Source: Bacteroidales bacterium
GTDB lineage: Bacteria; Bacteroidota; Bacteroidia; Bacteroidales; WCHB1-69
NCBI GenBank assembly: GCA_016285145.1
Contig: JAEEQE010000001.1
Span: 113,922 to 177,921, forward strand
Reading direction: 5' to 3'
Length of the DNA stretch: 64,000 nt
Shown: positions 42,807 through 51,066 of the stretch, one piece after another
Layout: each line of letters starts with the position of its first letter
Position numbering within the stretch: the first letter of the stretch is position 1
Translations under genes and position numbers: made by a program
The notes under the pieces: generated by a model
Told to the model about the DNA's origin: nothing
The model's input: only the letters and a program-made list of their open reading frames with translations
Database searches by the model: none

Positions 42807-43856
42807 TTACGATTTCTGCATCTGGGCAAATCCTTGTGCTTTGATTTCCACCTGGTGGTTGTCGCCAGTAATCAGCTTGTAACCATCTACTTCCTCTTTG
42901 ATATAGCCGATAATGGAAACGTTTTCAATCTGTTTGAGTTTCTCATAGTCGGATTGACGGATGGTGAACATCAACTCGTAGTCGTCACCGCCGTTGAGGG
43001 CGGCCACGGTGTGTACGATGTCTAAGTCTTTCAGCGTGGTGAAAGTGAGTTCCGTCATGGGGAGTTTTTCTTCAAAGATGGCGCATCCGGCGTGCGAGGC
43101 CCGGCATATCTGCATGACGGCGGCGGCGAGACCGTCGGCCACGTTGGTCATGGCCGTGGGGATGATGTTCTCCCGGCGCAGGGCCTCCACAATGTCAATG
43201 CGGGGTTCCGGCTTGAGCTGGCGGCGCAGCAGATAGTCTTTGCCGGAAAAGTCGGGCTGCGTGTCCGGGTTCACTTCGAACACCTTTTTCTCCCGTTCCA
43301 GCAGCAGCAGTCCCGCGTAGGCGGCGGCAAAGTCGCCGGACACGCAGATGAGCTCGTTCTCCTTCGCGCCCTGCCGGGTGACTAAGTGTGCCGGCTCGCA
43401 CTCACCGATGGCCGTGATGGCAATGACCAGATCGCGCCGTGAGGTGGCTACATCCAAGCCCACCACGTCGATGTTGGCACCCTCGCAACAAGTGGCTATG
43501 CCGTCCAGCAACTCGTTGACAGCCTTTAGGTTGAAACGGTTGGAAACGGAAATGCAGACCGACAGTTGCGTGGGCACGGCGTTCATACCCAGGATGTCGG
43601 ACACGGCCACCGTGACGACCTTGTAGCCCAGATGCCGCAACGGCACGTAGGTGAGATCGAAGTGGACATTCTCCAGGAATACTTTGGTGGTGGTGACGAC
43701 CTGCTGTCCCGATGGGTCGATGACGGACGCGTCATCGCCGATGCCGACCACTGTGGAGGCGTTGGCTTTGGGAAAATATTTGGCGAATTCCGCAATAAGA
43801 TCGTATTTGCCGAGTTGGCGGCTCTCTTCGTGTAAACTGCTGTTTTTTTCTTCCAT
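42807..43856 (-). CDS. thiL: Thiamine-phosphate kinase
   Basis: A 349-residue ThiL that phosphorylates thiamine monophosphate to the active cofactor. It belongs to the PurM/AIR-synthase-like fold: STVVGIGDDASVI binds ATP-Mg, KVVTVAVSDILGMNAVPTQL follows, then VGLDVATSRRDLVIAITAIG and the C-terminal GGDDYELMFTI. The ispG gene follows after 18 bases, so the two may share a transcript. No TPP riboswitch-like leader is visible upstream; instead the prs terminator hairpin lies between the genes. Confidence 0.92.
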   Translation of the reverse strand: MEEKNSSLHEESRQLGKYDLIAEFAKYFPKANASTVVGIGDDASVIDPSGQQVVTTTKVFLENVHFDLTYVPLRHLGYKVVTVAVSDILGMNAVPTQLSVCISVSNRFNLKAVNELLDGIATCCEGANIDVVGLDVATSRRDLVIAITAIGECEPAHLVTRQGAKENELICVSGDFAAAYAGLLLLEREKKVFEVNPDTQPDFSGKDYLLRRQLKPEPRIDIVEALRRENIIPTAMTNVADGLAAAVMQICRASHAGCAIFEEKLPMTELTFTTLKDLDIVHTVAALNGGDDYELMFTIRQSDYEKLKQIENVSIIGYIKEEVDGYKLITGDNHQVEIKAQGFAQMQKS

Positions 43857-43861
43857 AATTA

Positions 43862-43910
43862 TAAATAAAAGAAAGTCCGATGTGGCATGTCGTTGTCAAA
43901 CATCGGACTT
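43862..43910 (-). terminator. Terminator of prs
   Basis: A perfect 11-base stem: AAGTCCGATGT (43873-43883) with ACATCGGACTT (43900-43910). On the minus strand it is followed by a T-rich tail (CTTTTATTTAT). Confidence 0.85.
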
Positions 43911-43935
43911 GCAGAGTATGCTGTTTTTACCGTTT

Positions 43936-44868
43936 TTATACGTAATAATGGGTGGATATAGATGTGTTCTCGATGACGCTTTGGATCACTTCGGCCATAA
44001 GCTGCGATACGGAGATCTGTTTGATCTTGGCACACGGCGTGCGCAACGGGATCGTGTCGGTCACCAGCACCTCGTCCAGTACGGAGTTCTCGATGTTCTG
44101 GATGGCGCTGCCGGAGAAGAGACCGTGGGCGCACATGGCGCGCACACTGCGGGCACCCATCTCCTTGATGCGGGCGGCTGCTTTGCAGAGCGTGCCGGCC
44201 GTGTCGATGATGTCGTCCACGATAATGACATCCTTGTCTTTCACCTCGCCGATAATCTGGAGCGATGCTACCTCATTCTGTTTTTCACGCTGCTTGTAGC
44301 CGATAGCTAAATCGCAGTTCAACGCCTTGGCGTACGTGGAGGCACGTTTGGTACCGCCAGTGTCGGGAGAGGCGATGCAGATGTCCGGCATGTTGAGATT
44401 GCGGATATAAGGAATGAAAACGTTAGAGGCGAACAGATGGTCCACCGGCACTTCGATGAAACCCTGGATTTGGTCGGCGTGAAGGTCCATCGTGATGATG
44501 CGGCTCACACCGGCGGCGGTCAGCAGGTTGCACATCAACTTGGCCCCGATGGAGGTTCTGGGCTTGTCCTTCCGGTCCTGACGGGCATAGCCGAAATAGG
44601 GCACCACCGCGATGATGTTGCGTGCGGAGGCACGCTTGGCCGCGTCAATGGTAATCAGCAACTCGATGATGTTGTCGGCGGGCGAGAAGGTGGGTTGGAT
44701 GATGAAAACATCCTTGCCGCGGATCGTGTCGTTGAAATAGACTTGGATTTCGCCGTCCTTGAATTGCAGGATATCCACAGGGAAAAGGTCCTTTTTCAAA
44801 TGCTCGGCAATGCGTTTGGCAAGCTCAGGGTTCGAACGACCCGCCACTAAAACGTAATCTTGATTCAT
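43936..44868 (-). CDS. prs: Ribose-phosphate pyrophosphokinase
   Basis: A 310-residue PRPP synthase, which transfers pyrophosphate from ATP to ribose-5-phosphate to make the precursor of nucleotides, histidine and tryptophan. The catalytic flexible loop VPYFGYARQDRKDK, the metal-binding MDLHADQIQGF and the PRPP loop VIIVDDIIDTAGT are intact. Standard length. It has its own promoter (TACTTTTG at 44914-44921, TTG 20 bases further) and a strong terminator. It neighbours prfB in the same direction but is separately transcribed. Confidence 0.96.
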   Translation of the reverse strand: MNQDYVLVAGRSNPELAKRIAEHLKKDLFPVDILQFKDGEIQVYFNDTIRGKDVFIIQPTFSPADNIIELLITIDAAKRASARNIIAVVPYFGYARQDRKDKPRTSIGAKLMCNLLTAAGVSRIITMDLHADQIQGFIEVPVDHLFASNVFIPYIRNLNMPDICIASPDTGGTKRASTYAKALNCDLAIGYKQREKQNEVASLQIIGEVKDKDVIIVDDIIDTAGTLCKAAARIKEMGARSVRAMCAHGLFSGSAIQNIENSVLDEVLVTDTIPLRTPCAKIKQISVSQLMAEVIQSVIENTSISTHYYV

Positions 44869-44913
44869 AATTTGTTGAAATTTGTGTATTTAAGGTTTTG
44901 AATAGACGTGCTG

Positions 44914-44944
44914 CAAAAGTAATGACACTTTTTCTATTATGCAA
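44914..44944 (-). promoter_or_regulatory. Promoter of prs
   Basis: Reverse strand TTG (44942-44944), a 20-base spacer and TACTTTTG (44914-44921). The start codon lies 45 bases downstream. Confidence 0.6.
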
Positions 44945-44963
44945 AAAAACTTGTTACCAATTA

Positions 44964-46050
44964 TCAACAATTGGCCGACATCAGATAGGCCTTGATGAAG
45001 TCGTCGATTTCACCGTCCAGAACGGCGTTCACATTGGAGGTCTCACAACCCGTGCGCAGGTCTTTCACCATCTTGTAAGGCTGCAGGACGTAACTCCGGA
45101 TCTGGCTCCCCCACTCTATCTTCTTCTTGGTTTGCTCAATATCGGCGAGTTTTTCCCTTTTGCGCTCCAATTCTATTTGGTAGAGACGGGATTTCAGCAT
45201 GCGCATGGCCATCTCTCGGTTCTGTATTTGCGAGCGTGTCACCTGACATTCCACAATGATGCCCGACGGATGATGGTGCAGGCGCACCGCGGTTTCCACT
45301 TTGTTGACGTTCTGGCCCCCGTGTCCTGACGAGCGGTAGGTGTCCCAGCTGATGTCCGCTGGATTGACCTCGATGACGATGTCATCGTTGATGACCGGAT
45401 AGGCGAAGACGGAGGCAAACGTCGTGTGCCGGCGGTTGGCCGCGTCAAAGGGCGAAAGGCGAACCAAACGGTGCACACCGATTTCGCTTTTCAAATACCC
45501 GTAGGCGTAGGGACCGTCCAATTCGATGGATACGGACTTGATGCCGACCACATCCCCTTCTTGTCTATCCAACAGCTTGATACTGTAATTGTTGCGTTCG
45601 GCCCAACGCGTGTACATGCGCAATAGCATTTCTGCCCAATCGCAACTCTCCGTGCCACCCGCGCCCGAGTTGATGTTGATGATGACATTCAGCGAATCCT
45701 CCTCATCGCGCATCATATTGCGGAACTCCAAGGTCTCAACGGATTTCAGCACCTTCTGATAGGCGTCGTCCAGCTCCGCTTCGGTGGCATCCTCGGCTTG
45801 GAAAAATTCATTGATCACACTCAGCTCGTCCCACTCTTCTTCGGCCTTCTCGTATTCAGACACCCAGGATTTCACTGCGCTGATTTCACGCAACAGCTTC
45901 TCGGCGGATTTCGGGTCGTCCCAGAATCCGTCTTGCTGTGTGATGAGTTCCTTGTCGGCTATTTCGTTTTTCTTCCCGTCGATGTCAAAGATACCTCCTT
46001 AGCTCACTGAGCCTGCTACGGAGTTCTTTAATCTGGTCGTTCGTGGTCAT
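44964..46050 (-). CDS. prfB: Peptide chain release factor 2, programmed +1 frameshift
   Basis: RF2 recognises UGA and UAA and releases the finished protein at the ribosome. The gene starts at the ATG at 46050, runs 21 codons (ending ELRRYL) and meets an in-frame TGA (45985-45987). The site reads AGGAGGTATCTTTGAC (45984-45999): a Shine-Dalgarno-like AGGAGG three bases before CTT-TGA, as in E. coli. Slipping +1 continues with [14 protein letters not shown] and gives about 361 residues. The catalytic GGQ lies in [13 protein letters not shown], and the RF2 codon-reading region is intact. Taking the internal ATG alone would lose the first 50 residues. Confidence 0.93.
45984..45999 (-). promoter_or_regulatory. 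prfB recoding site with internal AGGAGG
   Basis: The minus strand reads AGGAGG-TAT-CTT-TGA-C. The AGGAGG is expected to pair with the 16S rRNA 3' end during elongation and push the ribosome +1 at CTT-TGA when RF2 is scarce. Confidence 0.9.
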
Positions 46051-46145
46051 AAAAGGAGTTTTTTGGGGTTTATAATGTTCTTGTTGTTCGTAATGTTTCT
46101 GATGTTTCAGGGGGGAGACGAGATGTGTCATGAATAATATCCAGG

Positions 46146-46586
46146 TCAGGAGCGCAGCGCCTGCAGGATTTCACCCACTTCAAAACCTTTGCTCAGTAGT
46201 CCGTGCAGGATTTTGTTGCGGTTGTCGGCGTCCGCGGGATGCTGCCGCTTCCATTTTTCGATGGCATTTTGCAAAACCTGCGCATATTCCTCTTCGTCAA
46301 TGGCGCTCATCGCCTCCTGAAGCAGGGCGGAATCCGCTCCTTTCTGGTAGAGTCCCTCCCGTATTTTCAGTTTTCCCCATTGGTCATGGAGTTTGCTCCG
46401 TATGAACGTCTCGATGAAACGCTGTTCGTTCAGGAAGTCGTGCTCCTTCAGGCGGCGTACAATTTCGTCGCGCTGGGCGGTGGAGATGGGCGTCTCGCGG
46501 AGTTTATTGCGAACTTCCTGCTCGCAACGCTCCTGGAAAGCGCAGAAGCGCTCCATTTTGGTCATAATATCGGAAGGTACGTCCAT
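46146..46586 (-). CDS. recX: Regulatory protein RecX
   Basis: A 146-residue all-helical protein that binds RecA filaments and limits recombination. The tandem three-helix repeats are visible: CAFQERCEQEVRNKL, then EIVRRLKEHDFLNEQRFIETF with KLHDQWGKLKIREGLYQKG, and the C-terminal RNKILHGLLSKGFEVGEIL. recA is not in the window. It lies 21 bases behind rng and 95 bases before prfB on the minus strand; the gap to prfB holds low-complexity TGTT-rich sequence. Confidence 0.88.
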   Translation of the reverse strand: MDVPSDIMTKMERFCAFQERCEQEVRNKLRETPISTAQRDEIVRRLKEHDFLNEQRFIETFIRSKLHDQWGKLKIREGLYQKGADSALLQEAMSAIDEEEYAQVLQNAIEKWKRQHPADADNRNKILHGLLSKGFEVGEILQALRS

Positions 46587-46607
46587 AACAGTTTTTATAT
46601 AAGGGTT

Positions 46608-48188
46608 TTATTCACTGGCGGGTTCGTTCCAAAGTATGATCTCATCCATGTTGGCGTTGAAGAAATGATGCTCGAACAGGGAGTAGCTTTGGTTGGCCAC
46701 GAGGCGTATTCTTTTCTTGTATTTCCACCGCCATTTCATCAGAATGGAGGGGAAACCATGTTTCAAATGAGCATACACAAAGGGATGCAACATGATGGTG
46801 ATTTTGGACTCCTGCTGTTTGTCAAACAGGAATTCCAACGTGTTGTCCAACTCATCCTCAATCAGGATAGGCGGTTTTATCTTGCCGGTGCCCTTGCAGG
46901 TGGGACACTGTTCCGTGGTCTCGATGATCGTGGCCTGGCGCACACGCTGGCGGGTGATCTGCATGAGACAGAACTTGTTGAGCGGCAGGATGGTATGCTT
47001 GGCTTTGTCGTTGCGCATGAACTCTGTCATGGCCTTGTTGAGCGTCACTTTGTTGTGGGCGTCGTGGAGATCTACAAAGTCGATGGTGATGATGCCGCCC
47101 ATGTCGCGCAACCGCAGCTGGCGTGCAATCTCGGCAGCGGCAATCATATTGGTGTTCAGGGCATTCTCTTCGGGTGTCTGGTTCGATTTCACCCGGTTTC
47201 CGCTGTTGACGTCGATGACGTGCATGGCCTCGGTGTGCTCGATGATGAGATAGACGCCGTTTTTCACGGTCACCACCTTCCCGAAGGAACTTTTGATCTG
47301 CTTGGCAACGTTGAAATGCTCAAAGATGGGCTGTTTCTCCTTGTACAGTTTCAGGATATCCTCCTTGTCGGGCGAATATTGGTGCAGGAGGGCTTTCACC
47401 TCCTTGAAGGCTTCCGGGGTATCCACGTATATGGATTGGAACGAATCGTTGAGCATGTCACGCAGGATGGACGAGATGCAGTCCATCTCTTGGATGATTC
47501 GCATGGGGGCCTTGGAGGCGAAGAGATTCTCCACGGCGGTGTCCCATTTGTAGCGCAGGGAGTCCAGGTCGGCGGAGAGTTCCTCTAAGCTTTTGTTTTC
47601 GGCAACCGTACGGATGATGATTCCGAAGTTGCGCGGACGTATCCCCTGCATCATGCTTTTGAGCCGTTTGCGCTCGGCGGAGTTGCGTATTTTCTGCGAT
47701 ACGGAGACCTTGTCGCCGAAGGGGACGAGCACGAGATAGCGTCCGGCAAAGGAAATCTCCGTGGTGATGCGCGGGCCCTTGGTGGAGATGGGCTCCTTGG
47801 CCACTTGCACCATGATCTGCTGGCCGGAAGTGATCACATCGCTGATTTTGCCGTTTTTGGGCACCTCTTCCAGGTACTGCACACGGCTGATGCTCCGTTT
47901 GCCGGTGGTGATGGCCTGGCTGACGAAGGCGTTGATGGTGCGGGCGTTGACGCCCAGGTCCAGATAGTGCAGGAAGGCGTCCTTCTCACTGCCGACATCC
48001 ACGAATGCGGCGTTCAGTCCCGGCATGATCTTCCGCACCTTGCCGAGGTATATGTCGCCGACCGAAAACTGCATGGAGGCCTTCTCCGAGTGGATTTCCA
48101 CCAGCTTCTTGTCTTCCAGAAGGGCCACCTGCACTTCGTTGGCGTGGGAGGTCAGTATGATTTCTTTCGTAATTTCAGTTTCACTCAT
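46608..48188 (-). CDS. rng: Ribonuclease E/G family protein
   Basis: A 526-residue RNase G-like endoribonuclease for RNA processing and decay. After SETEITKEIILTSHANEVQVALLED an S1 RNA-binding domain follows (about 35-125; GDIYLGKVRKIMPGLNAAFVDVG). The catalytic DNase I-like part has GIIIRTVAEN, YLIIEHTEAMHVIDVNSG with the metal aspartate, and GIITIDFVDLHD. The zinc-link CPTCKG is present. It lacks the RNase E scaffold tail. The start at 48188 is chosen because the longer frame would run through a 46-base hairpin (48209-48254) in the leader. Confidence 0.93.
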   Translation of the reverse strand: MSETEITKEIILTSHANEVQVALLEDKKLVEIHSEKASMQFSVGDIYLGKVRKIMPGLNAAFVDVGSEKDAFLHYLDLGVNARTINAFVSQAITTGKRSISRVQYLEEVPKNGKISDVITSGQQIMVQVAKEPISTKGPRITTEISFAGRYLVLVPFGDKVSVSQKIRNSAERKRLKSMMQGIRPRNFGIIIRTVAENKSLEELSADLDSLRYKWDTAVENLFASKAPMRIIQEMDCISSILRDMLNDSFQSIYVDTPEAFKEVKALLHQYSPDKEDILKLYKEKQPIFEHFNVAKQIKSSFGKVVTVKNGVYLIIEHTEAMHVIDVNSGNRVKSNQTPEENALNTNMIAAAEIARQLRLRDMGGIITIDFVDLHDAHNKVTLNKAMTEFMRNDKAKHTILPLNKFCLMQITRQRVRQATIIETTEQCPTCKGTGKIKPPILIEDELDNTLEFLFDKQQESKITIMLHPFVYAHLKHGFPSILMKWRWKYKKRIRLVANQSYSLFEHHFFNANMDEIILWNEPASE

Positions 48189-48208
48189 GGGTGTGGGGGT
48201 TATAAAAC

Positions 48209-48254
48209 AATGAAAACTAAACAAAGCGCGTAAGCGTTTCATTTAGTTTTCATT
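48209..48254 (-). promoter_or_regulatory. Long hairpin in the rng leader / after the 29-residue gene
   Basis: AATGAAAACTAAA (48209-48221) pairs perfectly with TTTAGTTTTCATT (48242-48254). After two mismatches, about six further pairs (AAGCGC with GCGTTT) close on a four-base loop. It ends 21 bases before the rng ATG. It could be a terminator for the upstream gene (a weak T-rich tail follows) or an mRNA control structure for rng. Confidence 0.7.
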
Positions 48255-48274
48255 CGATTTGAACTCATAAAAGA

Positions 48275-48364
48275 TTATTTGTTTTTATGTCTGTTCTTTC
48301 TCAGACGTTTTTTTCTTTTATGAGTGGACATTTTATGTCTCTTTCTTTTCTTACCGCTTGGCAT
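48275..48364 (-). CDS. AURKAIP1/COX24-domain small basic protein
   Basis: A 29-residue, extremely basic protein: MPSGKKRKRHKM, then STHKRKKRLRKNRHKNK. The sequence matches the tiny Bacteroidota proteins assigned to the AURKAIP1/COX24 family, relatives of the mitochondrial small-subunit protein mS38, and it is therefore probably a ribosome-associated protein. It is too short for ordinary gene callers. It sits between HU (22 bases before) and rng (86 bases after), all on the minus strand, which suggests one translation/RNA-linked transcript. Identification rests on close recall of the family sequence; the role is inferred. Confidence 0.88.
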   Translation of the reverse strand: MPSGKKRKRHKMSTHKRKKRLRKNRHKNK

Positions 48365-48386
48365 AATTAAAAGATTTTAAAGTTTA

Positions 48387-48671
48387 TTATTTTGTGGATT
48401 TCTTGACGGCGTTAACGAAAGTCTTGCAGGGTTTGAAAGCGGGAATGTTATGAGCCGGGATGGTGATGGTTTCCTTTTTGGAGATGTTGCGGGCTGTTTT
48501 CTGGGCTCTTTGTTTGATTATGAAGCTGCCGAAGCCTCTCAGATATACATTCTCGCCGCCCACCATGGAGCTCTTTACGCTTGACATGAACACTTCAACG
48601 ATGGTTTGAACACTGTTCTTGTCGAATCCAGTCTTGTTGGAAATTTCATTAACGATATCAGCTTTCGTCAT
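48387..48671 (-). CDS. HU-family DNA-binding protein
   Basis: A 94-residue nucleoid protein of the HU/IHF fold. TKADIVNEISNKTGFDKNSVQTIVEVFMSSVK forms the helical body, VYLRGFGSFIIKQRAQKTARN the beta arms, and IPAHNIPAFKPCKTFVNAV the C-terminus. It bends DNA as a dimer. The arm carries IPAH in place of the common VPARYV, a frequent Bacteroidota variant. It has its own TATTTTTG promoter element. Confidence 0.93.
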   Translation of the reverse strand: MTKADIVNEISNKTGFDKNSVQTIVEVFMSSVKSSMVGGENVYLRGFGSFIIKQRAQKTARNISKKETITIPAHNIPAFKPCKTFVNAVKKSTK

Positions 48672-48722
48672 AACTTTAATGTTTTAATTGTTAATACTAA
48701 ATGTTTCTATTTTTTTGGGGTG

Positions 48723-48730
48723 CAAAAATA
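48723..48730 (-). promoter_or_regulatory. -7 element of HU gene
   Basis: Reverse strand TATTTTTG followed by CACCCC, 51 bases before the start. Confidence 0.5.
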
Positions 48731-48768
48731 CAATTATTTTGTTCACAATCCACCATTTACGAAAAATT

Positions 48769-49611
48769 TTATTTGATTTTCTCGAAAACGCGGTTGGCAA
48801 GGCGGCTGGCACCTATCCGGAAGTAACGTTTTGAGAGCCAATCCTTACCCAAAACGGCGGTGAGAAGGTTCACATATCGTAGCGCGTCGTCCGGATCGGA
48901 GATGCCGCCGGCTGCCTTTATGCCGACTCTCTTCCCAGTTTCCTTGTAATGCCGTTTGATGGCGTCCATCATGATGAGGAAGGCTTCGGGCGTGGCGTTG
49001 ACCGCAATCTTGCCGGTGGATGTCTTGATGAAATCGGCGCCCGCGGCAATGGCTATCTGGGAAGCCTTGTAGATGTTCTGCGGGGTCTTCAGCTCGCCGG
49101 TCTCCAAAATGACCTTGAGCATGGCGTTCGGGCATGCCTCACGGATGGCCCGGATCTCGTCATAGACCTCCTGATAGCGGCCTTCCAGGAACTTGCCCCG
49201 CGAAATCACCATGTCGATCTCGTCGGCGCCCTCGTGCACGGCGTACCGCACTTCGGCCACCTTGATTTCAATGGGCGACTGGCCTGCGGGGAACGCACCT
49301 GCCACGGAGGCCACACGGATGTCCGTGCCTTTCAGTTCCTCTTTGGCGATGGCTACAAAGGGCGGATACACGCATACTGCCGCCGTACACGGCACCTGGC
49401 GCTGCGGATTGTAAAAGGCTTGCGCTTTCTTGCAGAGCGCCACCACCGCTTGACGGTTGTCGCTGCCCTCCAGGGTGGTCAGGTCTATACTACTTAATAT
49501 ATAACGGTATGCGGCCTGCTCGTCCATGTAGGACATCTCCTGGGTTGCAAGCCCGGCGAGCCGCTTGGCCAATTGCTCTTCGTTGTAGGGATAATCTTCT
49601 AATTGAAACAT
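48769..49611 (-). CDS. deoC: Deoxyribose-phosphate aldolase
   Basis: A 280-residue class I aldolase that splits 2-deoxyribose-5-phosphate into glyceraldehyde-3-phosphate and acetaldehyde in nucleoside catabolism. The Schiff-base lysine lies in ADFIKTSTGK, the proton-relay lysine in GIKAAGGI, and EIDMVISRGKFLEG is typical. The ATG at 49611 is used; the longer frame would cross the promoter. The N-terminal 40 residues are longer than in E. coli, as in Bacteroidota. It is divergent from the kinase gene. Confidence 0.93.
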   Translation of the reverse strand: MFQLEDYPYNEEQLAKRLAGLATQEMSYMDEQAAYRYILSSIDLTTLEGSDNRQAVVALCKKAQAFYNPQRQVPCTAAVCVYPPFVAIAKEELKGTDIRVASVAGAFPAGQSPIEIKVAEVRYAVHEGADEIDMVISRGKFLEGRYQEVYDEIRAIREACPNAMLKVILETGELKTPQNIYKASQIAIAAGADFIKTSTGKIAVNATPEAFLIMMDAIKRHYKETGKRVGIKAAGGISDPDDALRYVNLLTAVLGKDWLSKRYFRIGASRLANRVFEKIK

Positions 49612-49644
49612 AATCAGTGTGTTTTTTGTGTGAAATTCCGGCGG

Positions 49645-49652
49645 CAAAGGTA
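49645..49652 (-). promoter_or_regulatory. -7 element of deoC
   Basis: Reverse strand TACCTTTG followed by CCGCC, 33 bases before the start. Confidence 0.5.
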
Positions 49653-49724
49653 CACTTTTCCCTAAAAATAATCGGGCCCGACCACTCGGTTTTCCAAAAT
49701 ATTCTCCTGCTCGCATATTTTTTT

Positions 49725-49732
49725 TACTTTTG
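49725..49732 (+). promoter_or_regulatory. -7 element of kinase gene
   Basis: TACTTTTG after a T-tract, 17 bases before the kinase ATG. Confidence 0.55.
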
Positions 49733-49749
49733 CAAGCCAATTCATCAGT

Positions 49750-51066
49750 ATGACTGCAAACGACTCCTCATCCTCCGGCGAAATCACCTCCTCCTTCGAG
49801 AAAATCTCGGATGTGTTCACCTCCTATTCGGAAATCCCATCCGAGGGGTTCAACCGACTATACAAAGCACAACGATATGGTAAATGGTTTATAATCAAAG
49901 GGTTGAAGCCCGAATACCAGCACAGGGAAGTCTATGTCAGCCTGCTGACCAAAGAATTCGAGTTGGGCCTGAAAATGGAACACCCCAACATTGCACATAT
50001 TTTCAGCAAGGAAACCGACCCCGTGGCCGGACCGTGCATCGTGATGGAATATGTGGATGGCGTCACACTCAAGGCTTTTCTGAAGCAGAACCCTCCCCGG
50101 AACGTGCGGATGAAAATCGCAAAGGAACTGCTGTCCGCCATGTCGTACTATCATAGTATGCAGATTGTACACCGCGATCTCAAACCCGACAACATCCTTG
50201 TCACCCGCAACGGCCATAATGTGAAAATCATCGACTTCGGGTTGGCGGACACCGATTATCACGGCATTTTCAAGCAGCCGGCGGGGTCAAACAAGTATGC
50301 TGCGCCGGAGCAGGTGGCGGGCAACGTACCGTTGGATTGCCGCGCCGACCTGTACGCTTTCGGGGTCATCCTCCGGCTGATATTCCCGCACGCTTACAGG
50401 CACATTGCCCGCAAGTGTACGCAGGAGAACCGTGAAAAACGTTACAGCAATGGGGAGGAAATCCTGCAACGGCTGCAACGACATGAGCACACCGCCCCCA
50501 TTATCATAGCCATCGCCTTTGTGATTGTATTAGCCATCTGCGCATGGTTCTTGTTCCGTCCCAACAACGACGGCGACAAAGAGAACCCAAACATTGAAAA
50601 ACAAGAGGCCTCCGTTTCGGAAATCATGAATGATGATATAGCCGGTCCTGAAACTGCTCCTGCAAATCCTGTTTCTCAGGCAGAACCAAACCATACAGAA
50701 ACTGCGATAAACGAAAACACCGCCGTCACAAGTGCCTATAATCAACTCCCGCAAGCGGTCAAAAGGAGCATTGAACAGTCGGTGGATGCTGTTTTCCAGC
50801 CGTTCTGGGATTGGGAAAAGGCAGCGACAGCCCGCGGAGTGTCATCCAAAGACAAATTGGCGGAGTATTTCCAATCCGACTTTTTCAAAAACAACTATAG
50901 GATTCGGGAGCGGCACCGGGAAGCTGTGGTGAGTGACATACTTCGCCGATATCCCCAGTGCGAACCCATCAGGGATTCGGTGACGACATTTTACAACTCC
51001 ACATTTGTAAACCGGATGATTGCGGTGAACAACTTAGTGGTCGGATGGCAGAAGGCTGCGCGTTAA
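49750..51066 (+). CDS. Membrane-bound Ser/Thr protein kinase
   Basis: A 438-residue eukaryotic-like kinase. The kinase domain (about 35-245) has the ATP lysine in FIIKGLKPE, MEYVDGVTL, the catalytic loop HRDLKPDNILV (about 141), DFGLAD and APEQ. The glycine-rich loop is poor (SEGFNRLYKAQRYGKW). A single membrane helix (about 255-275) separates it from a C-terminal extracytoplasmic domain of about 165 residues with an acidic, proline-containing linker and a helical end. No PASTA repeats are seen, so the outside domain senses something else. It is convergent with the double-FISUMP gene; their stop codons share a TTAA. Confidence 0.88.
   Translation: MTANDSSSSGEITSSFEKISDVFTSYSEIPSEGFNRLYKAQRYGKWFIIKGLKPEYQHREVYVSLLTKEFELGLKMEHPNIAHIFSKETDPVAGPCIVMEYVDGVTLKAFLKQNPPRNVRMKIAKELLSAMSYYHSMQIVHRDLKPDNILVTRNGHNVKIIDFGLADTDYHGIFKQPAGSNKYAAPEQVAGNVPLDCRADLYAFGVILRLIFPHAYRHIARKCTQENREKRYSNGEEILQRLQRHEHTAPIIIAIAFVIVLAICAWFLFRPNNDGDKENPNIEKQEASVSEIMNDDIAGPETAPANPVSQAEPNHTETAINENTAVTSAYNQLPQAVKRSIEQSVDAVFQPFWDWEKAATARGVSSKDKLAEYFQSDFFKNNYRIRERHREAVVSDILRRYPQCEPIRDSVTTFYNSTFVNRMIAVNNLVVGWQKAAR

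Noticed and set aside
43857-43935. TPP riboswitch before thiL
   Set aside because: The gap is filled by a simple perfect hairpin with a T-rich tail, without the conserved TPP-box sequences.
46203-47588. A 461-codon open frame opposite recX and rng
   Set aside because: Both genes beneath it show family motifs; the frame spans two genes and their gap, as expected for a shadow.
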